Shown: piece after piece, positions 7,575 to 16,168 of the stretch | Numbering within the stretch: the first letter of the stretch is position 1 | Layout: each line of letters opens with the position of its first letter | Source of the DNA: an uncultured Saprospiraceae bacterium | Lineage (GTDB): Bacteria; Bacteroidota; Bacteroidia; Chitinophagales; Saprospiraceae | Direction of reading: 5' to 3' | DNA length: 32,145 nucleotides | NCBI GenBank assembly: GCA_937928615.1 | Contig: CALFWI010000182.1 | Span: 1-32,145 of the forward strand | Made by a program: the position numbers and the translations under genes | The notes under the pieces: generated by a model | Seen by the model: the letters and a program-made list of their open reading frames with translations, nothing else | Database searches by the model: none | Told to the model about the DNA's origin: nothing

Positions 7575-10500
7575 ATGGCAAAACGTCTGATTAAAGTAGC
7601 AAAAGAACTTAATGTAGGTACAACTACAATTGTGGACTTTCTCAACCGAAATGGATTTGAGATAGAGGATAAACCTATTGCTAAAGTTACGGCAGAGATG
7701 GAACAGAAACTTCATCAAGAGTTTCAGGAATCCTATGCGATCAAAGAAAAAGCAAATCAGTTGATTATTGGTACTCGTCCGACAACCAGGAAAGAGCCAG
7801 TAGCACCTCCGCCCCCAGTAGCACCACCTCCTCCTCCAATAACGAAGAAGGCGGTAGCACCACCGCCACCTCCAATTCCTCCAGTAGTTGAAGTGAAGCA
7901 GGAAGAAGTGATTGTACCTGAACCTCCGAAGAAAGAGGTGAAGGAAGAAGCACCTATTCCTGAAAAAAAGGAACGAGGGCCTGGATTGAAAATTCTTGGT
8001 AAAATTGATTTAGATGCAAGAAGGCATAAGAAGAAGCCAAAGAAAGAAACACCTCCTCCAGTGGTTGCTAAACCTAAGAAAGAAATAAAAGAAGCAACAC
8101 CTATAGTCGAAGTGCAAAAAGAAGTGATAAAGCCTGTTGTTGAAAAAGTAGAAGCTCCTGTAATTGAGCCTAAACCTATAGTTTCAATACCTAAGGAAGA
8201 AATACCCAAAGCAGAAACGCCTAAGGAAGCAACACCTAAAGCAGAAACGCCTAAGGAAGCAACACCTAAAGTAGAAACGCCTAAGGAAGCAACACCTAAA
8301 GTAGTGGCAACACCACCCGTTGCATCTCTCTCGGAAGTAGAAAAGCCTGTAGTTGAAAAACAAAAGCCTGCGGAAGAGAAGCCTGTTGCAGAAAAAGAAG
8401 AACCTCTAAAAGAAAAGCTTACAGAAGAAAAACCTGTTGCAGAGAAACCACCGGTACCTAAAGCGACTCCTGCCGCTGATGTGGACGCGCCTAAAGAAAT
8501 TATTAAGCGTGGAGTTATTAGAGCAGAGGCACCAAAGCTTAAAGGCACAAAAATTCTTGGTAAAATTGATATTGGCAAATTTTCAAAGCCAAAGAAAAAG
8601 AAAAGTGGTAATCAATCACAATCAAATCGTGGAAATGCTTCTAAGCCTACTGGCGATAAAAGTGCGAAACCTGTAGCTTCTTCGGATTCTACTACCCCTA
8701 AAAAACGTAGAAGAAAAAGAAAGAAAATAGAGACGCCTGCTACTGCATCAGGTGGTCAGCAGAGACAAGGCCAAGGCGGTGGTGGTAATAGAACCAGACG
8801 ACCAACTCAAGGCGGTGGTAATCGAGGAGGAGGTAACAACAGGACTGGTGGCAATAATAGAGGTGGTAGTAGAGGTAACAACAGGACTGGCAAAGGCCGA
8901 AATGACGAAGTTAAAGAAGTTTCTCAAAAGGAAATCGAAGAGAAAATCAAAGCAACAATGGCTCGCCTTCAAGGTGGAGGTGGCAAAAGACGCCAGAAGC
9001 TTAGAAGAGATAAGAGAGAGAGTATTCGAGAGAAACAAGAACAAAAAGAATTAGAAAGTGTAAACGAAAAATTACAGTTGACAGAATTTGTTTCTGTTTC
9101 TGAATTGGCGAGTCTAATGGATACACCCGTGACGGATGTAATTATGACTTGTATGAATTTAGGGGTGATTGTTTCCATAAATCAGCGATTAGATGCAGAG
9201 ATTATTGAAGTAGTTGCTGCAGAATTTAATCATGAAGTTGAATTTATTTCTGCTGAAGAGCAAGTAGAGGAAGAAGAAGAAATTGTAGATGCACCAGAAG
9301 ACTTAAAGCCTCGTGCGCCAATTGTAACCGTAATGGGACACGTTGATCACGGTAAAACTTCTTTATTAGATTATATTAGAAAAGCCAATGTAGCGGACGG
9401 TGAAGCGGGTGGAATTACGCAACACATTGGAGCTTATGAGGTATTGGTAGGCGAAGAACAAAAGAAAATTACTTTCTTGGATACACCTGGTCACGAAGCC
9501 TTTACGGCAATGCGGGCAAGGGGAGCGAAAGTGACAGACGTAGCTGTTATTATTATTGCAGCGGATGATAGTATTATGCCTCAAACTAAGGAAGCTATTA
9601 GTCACGCACAAGCAGCTGGTGTGCCGATTATTTTTGCGATTAATAAGATTGATAAAGATGGAGCATCGCCAGATAGAATTAAACAACAACTTTCAGGAAT
9701 GAATTTGTTGATTGAGGAATGGGGTGGACCGATTCAATCTCAAGATATTTCTGCTAAAACGGGATTGAATATCGATTTACTTTTAGAGAAAATTTTGTTA
9801 GAAGCTGAATTATTAGAACTTCAAGCAAATCCTAATAGACAAGCAATTGGTGCTATTTTGGAGGCTTCTCTAGATAAAGGTCGAGGGTATGTTTCTAAAG
9901 CATTGGTTCAAACAGGTACTTTGAAAATCGGAGATCCTGTTGTTGCTGGAGAACATTCTGGTAAGATTAAAGCCATGTTCAACGAAAGAGGGGAGCGAAT
10001 TAAAATAGCTGGCCCAGCTACACCTGTCTTAATTTTAGGATTAAGTGGTGCGCCACAAGCAGGGGAGAAATTTAGAGTATTGGATAGTGAACAAGAAACC
10101 CGACAAATTGCGGCTAAACGAGCACAGATTTCTAGAGAACAAAGTAATAGAGCTAGTAAACGTATTAGTTTAGATGAAATCGGAAGACGTTTAGCTTTAG
10201 GTACCTTTAAAGAATTGAACTTGATTGTGAAGGGTGATGTGGATGGTTCTATTGAAGCCTTAGCAGATTCTTTAATCAAGCAATCTATTGAAACGGTACA
10301 GGTAAATGTTATTCATAAAGCGGTAGGACAGATTATTGAATCGGATGTCTTATTAGCTTCTGCTTCTGATGCGATTATTATTGGTTTCCAAGTAAGACCG
10401 TCTTTAGGTGCTAGAAAGTTAGCAGAGAAAGAAGGTGTGGAAATTAAAACGTACTCTATTATTTATGAAGCAATCGAAGAAATCCGTTCTGCGATTGAAG

Positions 10501-10850
10501 GTATGCTAGAACCTACGAAGGAAGAGAAAGTAATGGGCGAGGTTCAAATCCGTGAAACGTACAAAATTAGTAAAATTGGTACGATTGCTGGATGTTACGT
10601 TCAGGATGGAAAGGTTACTAGAAATGCACATATCCGCTTGATTAGAAATGGTATCGTTATCTACCCAACTAAAGAAGGTGTACATGGAGAGATTAGTTCT
10701 CTTAAACGCTTTAAGGATGATGCGAAGGAAGTTAAAGCAGGCTTAGAATGTGGTATTACCATAAAGAACTTCAATGACATTAAGGTCGATGATATTATCG
10801 AAGCTTATGAAATTGTTGAAGTGAAGCAAACGCTTGAAGCGAATAGATAA
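7575..10850 (+). CDS. infB: translation initiation factor IF-2
   Basis: IF-2 is the GTPase that brings initiator tRNA to the 30S subunit and promotes subunit joining. The protein has 1091 residues. The N-terminal IF2_N domain ([20 protein letters not shown]) is at 1-50. A long variable region follows, rich in Pro/Lys/Glu with ten-residue repeats (about 213-242), then a Gly/Arg/Asn-rich stretch (about 395-440), a second IF2_N-like segment (about 500-550) and the G domain. The G motifs are GHVDHGKT (588-595), DTPGHE, NKID and SAKTG. Domains II, III and the initiator-tRNA-binding domain IV end the protein. I chose the ATG at 7575 because it has AAGGA upstream and gives the family N-terminus; an ATG 17 codons earlier (7524) adds an unconserved basic leader. 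A strong terminator follows at 10895-10937. Confidence 0.96.
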   Translation: MAKRLIKVAKELNVGTTTIVDFLNRNGFEIEDKPIAKVTAEMEQKLHQEFQESYAIKEKANQLIIGTRPTTRKEPVAPPPPVAPPPPPITKKAVAPPPPPIPPVVEVKQEEVIVPEPPKKEVKEEAPIPEKKERGPGLKILGKIDLDARRHKKKPKKETPPPVVAKPKKEIKEATPIVEVQKEVIKPVVEKVEAPVIEPKPIVSIPKEEIPKAETPKEATPKAETPKEATPKVETPKEATPKVVATPPVASLSEVEKPVVEKQKPAEEKPVAEKEEPLKEKLTEEKPVAEKPPVPKATPAADVDAPKEIIKRGVIRAEAPKLKGTKILGKIDIGKFSKPKKKKSGNQSQSNRGNASKPTGDKSAKPVASSDSTTPKKRRRKRKKIETPATASGGQQRQGQGGGGNRTRRPTQGGGNRGGGNNRTGGNNRGGSRGNNRTGKGRNDEVKEVSQKEIEEKIKATMARLQGGGGKRRQKLRRDKRESIREKQEQKELESVNEKLQLTEFVSVSELASLMDTPVTDVIMTCMNLGVIVSINQRLDAEIIEVVAAEFNHEVEFISAEEQVEEEEEIVDAPEDLKPRAPIVTVMGHVDHGKTSLLDYIRKANVADGEAGGITQHIGAYEVLVGEEQKKITFLDTPGHEAFTAMRARGAKVTDVAVIIIAADDSIMPQTKEAISHAQAAGVPIIFAINKIDKDGASPDRIKQQLSGMNLLIEEWGGPIQSQDISAKTGLNIDLLLEKILLEAELLELQANPNRQAIGAILEASLDKGRGYVSKALVQTGTLKIGDPVVAGEHSGKIKAMFNERGERIKIAGPATPVLILGLSGAPQAGEKFRVLDSEQETRQIAAKRAQISREQSNRASKRISLDEIGRRLALGTFKELNLIVKGDVDGSIEALADSLIKQSIETVQVNVIHKAVGQIIESDVLLASASDAIIIGFQVRPSLGARKLAEKEGVEIKTYSIIYEAIEEIRSAIEGMLEPTKEEKVMGEVQIRETYKISKIGTIAGCYVQDGKVTRNAHIRLIRNGIVIYPTKEGVHGEISSLKRFKDDAKEVKAGLECGITIKNFNDIKVDDIIEAYEIVEVKQTLEANR
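8211..8300 (+). repeat. 30-bp tandem repeat inside infB, three copies
   Basis: Units at 8211-8240, 8241-8270 and 8271-8300 differ by a single base (GCAGAAACGC to GTAGAAACGC) and encode ETPKEATPK-type decapeptides. A degenerate part-copy precedes them. They lie in the unstructured linker of IF-2, where length change is tolerated. Confidence 0.9.
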
Positions 10851-10894
10851 TTCATAAAATTGTTCAGTTAAACTTTGACTGATACACTATAAAT

Positions 10895-10937
10895 AAACCT
10901 CCTACGTGATGATAAATCCGTAGGAGGTTTTCTTTTT
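10895..10937 (+). terminator. terminator after infB
   Basis: AAACCTCCTACG pairs perfectly with CGTAGGAGGTTT (12 bp), followed by TCTTTTT. It lies about 45 bases after the infB stop and closes the rimP-nusA-infB unit. Confidence 0.82.
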
Positions 10938-10954
10938 AGTTCATGTTTAAAAAA

Positions 10955-10975
10955 TTAGTGTAAAATATACACTAA
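10955..10975. promoter_or_regulatory. 8-bp palindrome upstream of gpmI
   Basis: TTAGTGTA-AAATA-TACACTAA is a perfect inverted repeat about 150 bases before gpmI and just after the infB terminator. It has the size of an operator but no known regulator can be assigned. Confidence 0.3.
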
Positions 10976-11127
10976 GCTTTTCCTTTTAGGTTTATTTCAA
11001 CTACTTTTGTTGGAATTTAATATTGAATTGTTTGAGGTGAATAACGTTCTTTTACACTTATAAAATTCATTGATTTATCCCCCTTTTTTAAGGGCAATTG
11101 AGTTTTAATATATAAACGAAAATAAAA

Positions 11128-12654
11128 ATGCAAACGGAAAAAATAATTTTAGTAATTCTTGATGGATGGGGACATGGAAAAGACCCTAAAGTAAGTGCCT
11201 TAGCACAGGCCAATACCCCTTACGTAGATAGTTTGTATGAAAAATATCCAAATGCTGAATTGGTAACTTATGGAGAAGAGGTTGGGTTACCAGAGGGACA
11301 AATGGGGAATTCTGAAGTCGGGCATTTGAATATTGGTGCGGGTCGAGTCGTTTATCAAGAATTAGCTAGAATTAATAAAGCGATTAGAGAAAAGACCTTA
11401 GCAAAAAATGAGACTTTAGTTGCTGGGTTAAAATATGCTAAAGAAAATAATAAAGCGGTTCATTTGATTGGCTTGGTTTCTGATGGTGGGGTACATTCTC
11501 ACATCAATCACCTCAAAGCTTTGTGTGATATAACGACAGATTATGACTTAGAAGACGTGTTTATCCATGCTTTTATGGACGGTCGAGATACTGCGCCTAA
11601 TGGGGGCTTGGGGTACTTAAAAGATTTAAAAAAGCATATTAAGGGAACATCTGCTAAAATTGCTTCTGTTATTGGACGGTATTATGCAATGGATAGAGAT
11701 AACCGCTGGGAAAGAATAAAATTAGCTTACGATGTTTTGGTTAATGCTACTGGGGAAAAAACTAATGATGTCCTAAAAACGGTTAAAGCTAGATATGTGG
11801 CAGGAGAAACAGATGAATTTCTAATGCCAATAGTTAGAACTTTTAGAGGGAAACCAATTGCTAAAATTGAGTCGGATGATGTCGTTATCTTTTATAATTT
11901 TAGAACAGACAGACCAAGAGAAATTACCGAAGTATTGACGCAATCCGATAAACCTGAATTTGGTATGAAAAAATTGCCACTTCGATTTTTGACGATGACT
12001 CGATATGATGAAAGTTTTAAGGGAATCGATGTCCTATTTACCAAAGATAATATCGAAAATACTTTAGGAGATGTGTTGGCGAAGGCAGGGAAAACACAAG
12101 TGAGAATAGCAGAGACAGAAAAATATCCACATGTTACTTTTTTCTTTAATGGAGGGAGAGAAGCAAAATTTGAAGGCGAAAGTAGAATCTTAATCCCTTC
12201 TCCAAAAGTAGCTACTTACGATTTACAACCAGAAATGAATGCTATTGAAGCTACAGATAAACTAATTGCACATATTGAAGAACACCAACCTAATTTTGTG
12301 TGTTTAAATTATGCGAATACAGATATGGTTGGACATACGGGCGTATTTTCAGCAGCGATGAAAGCTGCCGAGACGGTTGATACTTGTTTAGAGCGATTAA
12401 TGGAGGTAACGCTAAAAAATAATTATGATGCCATTGTCATTGCAGACCATGGTAATTCTGATTTTATGATCAATGCAGATGGTTCGCCACATACCGCCCA
12501 TACAACAAATCCTGTTCCTTGCTTTTACCTTAGTAATACGGTGAATGGACGGACTATAAAAGATGGAAAATTAGGAGATATTGCTCCAACCATCTTAAAT
12601 TTGCTAGGATTGGAAATACCTCAAGATATGGATGGAGATAATTTAATTGCTTAA
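11128..12654 (+). CDS. gpmI: 2,3-bisphosphoglycerate-independent phosphoglycerate mutase
   Basis: This cytoplasmic enzyme interconverts 3- and 2-phosphoglycerate in glycolysis and gluconeogenesis, using two metal ions and a phosphoserine intermediate. The protein has 508 residues, the usual length. It opens with the metal-binding LDGWGHG. The catalytic serine is at residue 62 in QMGNSEVGHLNIGAGR. The substrate-binding motifs HAFMDGRDTAP and YYAMDRDNRW follow, then the phosphatase-domain metal ligands NYANTDMVGHTG, IADHGNSD and HTAHTTNPVP. ATG start. It appears to be its own transcription unit, bounded by the infB terminator and the gene-free stretch at 12655-13230. Confidence 0.96.
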   Translation: MQTEKIILVILDGWGHGKDPKVSALAQANTPYVDSLYEKYPNAELVTYGEEVGLPEGQMGNSEVGHLNIGAGRVVYQELARINKAIREKTLAKNETLVAGLKYAKENNKAVHLIGLVSDGGVHSHINHLKALCDITTDYDLEDVFIHAFMDGRDTAPNGGLGYLKDLKKHIKGTSAKIASVIGRYYAMDRDNRWERIKLAYDVLVNATGEKTNDVLKTVKARYVAGETDEFLMPIVRTFRGKPIAKIESDDVVIFYNFRTDRPREITEVLTQSDKPEFGMKKLPLRFLTMTRYDESFKGIDVLFTKDNIENTLGDVLAKAGKTQVRIAETEKYPHVTFFFNGGREAKFEGESRILIPSPKVATYDLQPEMNAIEATDKLIAHIEEHQPNFVCLNYANTDMVGHTGVFSAAMKAAETVDTCLERLMEVTLKNNYDAIVIADHGNSDFMINADGSPHTAHTTNPVPCFYLSNTVNGRTIKDGKLGDIAPTILNLLGLEIPQDMDGDNLIA

Positions 12655-12665
12655 AAAAGAGGGGG

Positions 12666-12795
12666 ATGAACGAATTTAGTATAAGAAACGAGCGGTTTTA
12701 ATCAAGTCACCAAACTATAGTTTTTGGGATGTGAATATAGATTCAATGACTATTTGATAAATACAGAGGGAATTCGTTTTACTAAATTCATTCAT
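12666..12795. repeat. imperfect 17-bp inverted repeat enclosing about 96 bases
   Basis: The arm ATGAACGAATTTAGTAT (12666-12682) matches the complement of 12779-12795 at 15 of 17 positions. It begins 12 bases after the gpmI stop. It could be a large stem at the gpmI mRNA end or the ends of a small relic element. Confidence 0.5.
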
Positions 12796-12800
12796 TAGGT

Positions 12801-12838
12801 AAAAAAAGTTCCACAGGCTTTAAGAAAACCTGTGGAAC
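12801..12838 (-). terminator. minus-strand terminator with no minus-strand gene before it
   Basis: GTTCCACAGG and CCTGTGGAAC form a perfect 10-bp stem with an 11-base loop. Seven A precede it on the plus strand, so on the minus strand the stem is followed by seven T, a classic intrinsic terminator. On the plus strand no T-run follows. The nearest minus-strand gene upstream of it ends at 13829. Confidence 0.65.
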
Positions 12839-13070
12839 GCTAGCGTGTAATTTTCTCAACATCGTTTAAATTAGGAGACCTTTTTTTCATAAAGCCGCCT
12901 CCCCATAAGGCAGGCGGCATTGGGGGGATTTTGAGTTTGGTTAAAATCCATTTCGGGGGGAAGAAATGAAAGTTATTCTTAGCCGTGGCTCCCTTAATGC
13001 CTGAATTGCGAGAGTATGAGTTACGGTCTTGGATGGTGCCTATTCAGTATCAGCATTCATCCAGTCTCGT
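12801..13070 (-). ncRNA. candidate minus-strand structured RNA (tentative)
   Basis: Read on the minus strand, 13070 to 12801 contains a hairpin at 13030-13063 (TGGATG/CATCCA with inner TGCT/GGCA), a 7-bp stem at 12926-12949 (GGATTTT/AAAATCC), a GC-rich stem at 12894-12918 (GCCGCCT/AGGCGGC) and finally the orphan terminator. GC content is well above the surroundings. I could not match it to tmRNA, RNase P, SRP, 6S or a riboswitch by conserved motifs, and no minus-strand promoter box is visible. It could instead be a decayed repeat element. Confidence 0.22.
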
Positions 13071-13230
13071 AATTACCAACTAAAAAAGTAATGTAAAACA
13101 AGTATTTATTCAGCTTTCATTAAATCACTTATTTAATACGATTTATTGAATTTGAACTTGATACTTGAATTTGAACTTTTGAGTAATTTCCCTTCTCTCA
13201 TAGCTCACAACTCAAAATTAACGAAAGCCT

Positions 13231-13782
13231 ATGCGACTTTGTATTGTTTTTTTAGGATTAATAATGATCTTTTTACCTGCTTGTCAAGAGGCTGTTAAAC
13301 CATTACAAGTTGATAAACGTGCCGTGTTTTTTGATCTAAAAGATTTTTTTCAAAAAGAAAAAATCCGTTTAGAAAAGATAAATTCATTTAAAAAGACAGT
13401 ATCTATTAATGGAGTATCCGAAGAAAAAGAGCTAACTACGTTAAATTTTGACAACGAACTCTCCATTTTTATTGCATCTGATATTAATAGACCTGCCTGG
13501 TCTGATAAATATAAAGTTGATAGTGTTTTTACGGCTCAAAAAGAACTAAGTCAAATTACTTATACGGTCTTAGATGAATCGCTTAAGACTAAAAAAATTG
13601 CTATTGATTTCCGAAATAACGCACTTGTAAATATCAAAATTGAAAAAGCTACAGATAATGCAGTTGCTCAATCAAAACAAACTTTATCTTATCATGTGGG
13701 TAAAGGATATGTTATCCAAAGCGAACAAGCTTTAAGCCTTTCTGATACAAAAACAATTTTAGTACAAGTGGAATATCAGTAG
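13231..13782 (+). CDS. lipoprotein of unknown function (183 aa)
   Basis: Residues 1-18 form a lipoprotein signal peptide with lipobox FLPAC, so the mature protein should be anchored in the envelope by its cysteine. The rest is a soluble alpha/beta domain rich in beta strands and charged residues (FFDLKDFF near 30, SYHVGKGYVIQ near 158), with no motif that I recognise. The gene reads toward the OmpA-like gene on the other strand, with 46 bases between them. ATG start with no clear ribosome binding site. Confidence 0.75.
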   Translation: MRLCIVFLGLIMIFLPACQEAVKPLQVDKRAVFFDLKDFFQKEKIRLEKINSFKKTVSINGVSEEKELTTLNFDNELSIFIASDINRPAWSDKYKVDSVFTAQKELSQITYTVLDESLKTKKIAIDFRNNALVNIKIEKATDNAVAQSKQTLSYHVGKGYVIQSEQALSLSDTKTILVQVEYQ

Positions 13783-13821
13783 GCAGTTTTCCATAAAAAG
13801 CAGTGCTACTGCTTAACTGCC
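13782..13821. terminator. bidirectional terminator-like double hairpin between convergent genes
   Basis: Inner arms AAGCAGT (13798-13804) and ACTGCTT (13808-13814) pair perfectly, enclosed by GGCAGTT and AACTGCC (13782-13788, 13815-13821). On the minus strand the inner stem is followed by a run of T, so it suits the OmpA-like gene best. The neighbouring sequence over the ompA-like stop codon matches the CAGTTG repeat seen at 29201. Confidence 0.5.
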
Positions 13822-13828
13822 AACTGAA

Positions 13829-14629
13829 TCAGGTTACGTTGATAAATTTCAGCAAAACGGCGGGATTTTCAAATAAAGATAGCCTTTTATCTGATACGTT
13901 TTGCTGTTGAAATTTATCAATCACTATTTCTTCTTTTACGTCAACTAGTGTCATAATAATTCTTCTATTAAAATCTCTAGTTTTTGGTAATCCTTTTCCT
14001 TTAAAATAAACTGCTGGACTAGATGTTTCCGCTACCTTCATTTTTAATCGGTAAGCAGGAATACCACTTGCCAATAAAAAATTCTGAATCATTCGAGCTC
14101 GTTTTTTGGAAATCATCTGATTACGTGCCTTTTCTCCAATATCATCTGTATGACCGACAATTCTTAATTTTAGCTGAGGATGCTTCTTCATAACGGTTAA
14201 TGCTTCTTCCAAAGAGTTTAACAGTTCTTTACTAAAGCTTAAATCTTCTGCTGTAAATCGAACGGAACGGATAAATAACGCCTCTTTTTCTGGCACCATC
14301 ATTAATGGTAATTCATGTGAATCTTCCATGTAGGCAAATAAGGGTTGATCTAACTCAATAATATGCGTGTTTGAGAAACCACTACTAATAGCCTTTTGTT
14401 GAGCCGCCTTTGCTGCCTCTAAAGTATAAAATTCACCTAAAGTATAACGTGTAAAATTATTATGGTCTTTTTCTGCGTAAAAATGGTTATAGCCAGCAAA
14501 AGCAAAAAAAGTAGGGGATATTTCTTCTGTAAAAGCTGCTAATTGTACCTGATAAATTTGAGCCTGTATATTTCCCAAAAAGCTCAAGTATAAGTAACAA
14601 ATAGTCAATAAGGTGCATCGCTTTCTCAT
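13829..14629 (-). CDS. OmpA-family outer-membrane/periplasmic protein with SPOR-like N-terminal domain
   Basis: This is an exported protein of 266 residues, likely attached to peptidoglycan. Residues 1-23 form a signal peptide ending IQA. Residues about 24-95 (IYQVQLAAF, YTLGEFYTLEAAKAAQQKA) resemble a SPOR-type peptidoglycan-binding fold. Residues about 120-235 form an OmpA C-terminal domain: LRIVGHTDDIG, KKRARMIQNFLLASGIP and the final NRRIIMTL. No beta-barrel region is present, so it resembles a free OmpA/SPOR anchor rather than full OmpA. ATG start. Its stop codon overlaps an intergenic repeat. Confidence 0.85.
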   Translation of the reverse strand: MRKRCTLLTICYLYLSFLGNIQAQIYQVQLAAFTEEISPTFFAFAGYNHFYAEKDHNNFTRYTLGEFYTLEAAKAAQQKAISSGFSNTHIIELDQPLFAYMEDSHELPLMMVPEKEALFIRSVRFTAEDLSFSKELLNSLEEALTVMKKHPQLKLRIVGHTDDIGEKARNQMISKKRARMIQNFLLASGIPAYRLKMKVAETSSPAVYFKGKGLPKTRDFNRRIIMTLVDVKEEIVIDKFQQQNVSDKRLSLFENPAVLLKFINVT

Positions 14630-14819
14630 ACGAAAAAGAATTTAAAACCTTCGGTAGTTTGAAGATTTAATTAAAAAATGTCATGTGATTTTTTTGCAAA
14701 GTGCGATTGTAGCATACATCAAATACGCTACCATCTTTTTTTGCTATACTTAAATGTAATCTAGTATAAAAAGTAAGTGATGCTTTTTTATCCAAGAACA
14801 AGCTAATTTCACTCGACGT

Positions 14820-14862
14820 AAATAGTTAATCGTTTATCAGTAATAGGGATGATTAACTATTT
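14820..14862. repeat. perfect 12-bp inverted repeat
   Basis: AAATAGTTAATC (14820-14831) pairs with GATTAACTATTT (14851-14862) around 19 bases. It stands alone in the gene-free region; it could be a terminator-like stem of an unannotated RNA or an operator. Confidence 0.4.
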
Positions 14863-15239
14863 TGAGCCTAAGCGATTATAGCCTCGGTTTATACGATAAT
14901 TATAGTTTTTTTAGTAAAATTATTAAATCTAAAAGACGTAAAAATCTTTTACAATTTAATTTGGTGGTAAGTTTTGGTTTCCCGATTGAAATTCGGGATT
15001 GTGTGTAAGAAATATCTAAAATATTCCTATTGTGTGTAAGTATGGTTCAAAAGTACAGCAATTCTTATTAAAACACAAAATAATATATTTTTTTTAATAA
15101 AATAATGAAACATTTGCTAATAACTGTCAAATTTTAGGAGGCATGACTTATAAAAAGTTATATTAGAGTGAAGGTGACGTATTTATTTTTTTAATTATTA
15201 TTTAAAAAATGCCTAGAAACCTTATTTTTCGCTAATAAT

Positions 15240-15271
15240 TTGGTAATATTAGGATTCAATTAATATGTTTG
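15240..15271 (+). promoter_or_regulatory. likely promoter of pcm
   Basis: TTG at 15240-15242 and TATGTTTG at 15264-15271, 21 bases apart, fit the phylum consensus with a slightly long spacer. The start codon lies about 125 bases downstream. Confidence 0.45.
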
Positions 15272-15396
15272 AAGAAAATAAGCGTATGCTATCCTTTTAA
15301 TTTTAATCATTCTTTTAGTACTTCGCTATTCTTAAAAACAAAATTGAGCATTTACAACTATTACAATCAAACTAGAGATAAAACTATACCTAACTA

Positions 15397-16044
15397 TTGA
15401 AAGATACTTACAGACATAAAGGTTTGCGAAAGAGGTTGATTGATACCTTGTATCAAAAGGGAATTCGAGATGAACGAATTTTACATGCCTTTAATTCCGT
15501 ACCTCGTCATTTGTTTTTAGATAAGGCATTTGAAGAATGGGCTTATACTGATAAGGCGTTTCCGATTGGCAATAAGCAAACTATTTCTCAACCATTTACA
15601 GTCGCTTACCAAACAGACTTATTAGAGATTAAAAGACGAGATAAAGTATTAGAAGTGGGGACAGGTTCTGGTTTTCAAGCTGCTATTTTAGATAAACTAG
15701 GAGCAACAGTGTTAACTGTAGAGCGGCAAGAATTGCTTTATAAAAAAACAAGTAAATTATTAATGAAATTGGGATTCAATAATATTCGTACTTTTCTAAA
15801 AGACGGGATGAGTGGGTTGCCAGAATATGCACCTTTTGATAAAATAATCGTGACGGCAGCAGCTAGTGAAATTCCGACAGCGCTTTTAAGTCAATTGAAG
15901 ATTGGTGGTATTTTAATTATTCCGATAGGAAAGGAGCGTCAACAAATGTGTAAAATTATTAAAGAATCCGCCAAACAATACAAGCGAATATATTTAGATT
16001 ATTTTAAGTTCGTCCCTTTACTAAAAGGATTGAATAAAGATTAA
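15397..16044 (+). CDS. pcm: protein-L-isoaspartate O-methyltransferase
   Basis: This enzyme uses S-adenosylmethionine to methylate abnormal L-isoaspartyl residues in aged proteins, starting their repair in the cytoplasm. The protein has 215 residues, normal for the family. The motif SVPRHLFL precedes the substrate-loop region PIGNKQTISQPFTVA. The SAM-binding motif I is VLEVGTGSGFQAAIL, the acidic end of the next strand is VERQ, and the family post-motif is KIIVTAAASEIPTALLSQLKIGGILIIPIG. The start is TTG at 15397, because no ATG or GTG occurs in frame before conserved sequence. No Shine-Dalgarno is seen. It stands alone, with the next gene on the opposite strand. Confidence 0.92.
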   Translation: MKDTYRHKGLRKRLIDTLYQKGIRDERILHAFNSVPRHLFLDKAFEEWAYTDKAFPIGNKQTISQPFTVAYQTDLLEIKRRDKVLEVGTGSGFQAAILDKLGATVLTVERQELLYKKTSKLLMKLGFNNIRTFLKDGMSGLPEYAPFDKIIVTAAASEIPTALLSQLKIGGILIIPIGKERQQMCKIIKESAKQYKRIYLDYFKFVPLLKGLNKD

Positions 16045-16168
16045 GTTATTGTAGGTTTGTTGGAAACTGTGATTTCCGACTGAAAATTATTTTTTGAAAT
16101 GAATTAATTGCATTTTTTCTGATTATCTATCCTTTCTGTTTCGACCGTGAACTGTTTACCGTCTTCTT

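Larger units (their letters stand above)
12655..13230. other. 576-base gene-free region with GC-rich stems
   Basis: No intact gene is seen. It contains an imperfect inverted repeat (12666-12795), a minus-strand terminator (12801-12838), GC-rich stems and two runs of six G (12894-13063), and at its right end degenerate repeats: TTGAATTTGAACTT occurs at both 13146-13159 and 13165-13178, followed by the 8-bp inverted pair TTTTGAGT/ACTCAAAA (13177-13184, 13210-13217). The right end must also contain the promoter of the lipoprotein gene at 13231, which I cannot identify. Reading frames across the GC-rich part are broken by stops. Confidence 0.5.
14630..15396. other. 767-base gene-free divergent region
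   Basis: It separates the OmpA-like gene (minus) from pcm (plus). It holds an 11-12 bp inverted repeat (14820-14862), a direct repeat ATTGTGTGTAAG at 14998-15009 and 15029-15040, a weak stem TCCCGA/TCGGGA just before the first copy, and a promoter-like pair for pcm (15240-15271). A 7-codon frame at 15143-15166 is too short and its AGGAGG too close to count as a gene. No larger coding frame is convincing. Confidence 0.45.

Noticed and set aside
7757-8578. Long minus-strand frame rich in Gly, Ser and Thr opposite infB
   Set aside because: It mirrors the repetitive Pro/Lys/Glu linker of IF-2; the open frame follows from the codon bias of the sense strand.
8437-9054. Extra plus-strand frames inside infB
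   Set aside because: They are alternate-frame readings of the Gly/Arg-rich linker and have no start signal or domain.
14998-15040. Two 12-base copies 31 bases apart as a CRISPR start
   Set aside because: Only two short copies, no array and no cas gene nearby.
15143-15166. Seven-codon frame after AGGAGG
   Set aside because: The Shine-Dalgarno is one base from the ATG, too close, and the peptide is too short to judge.
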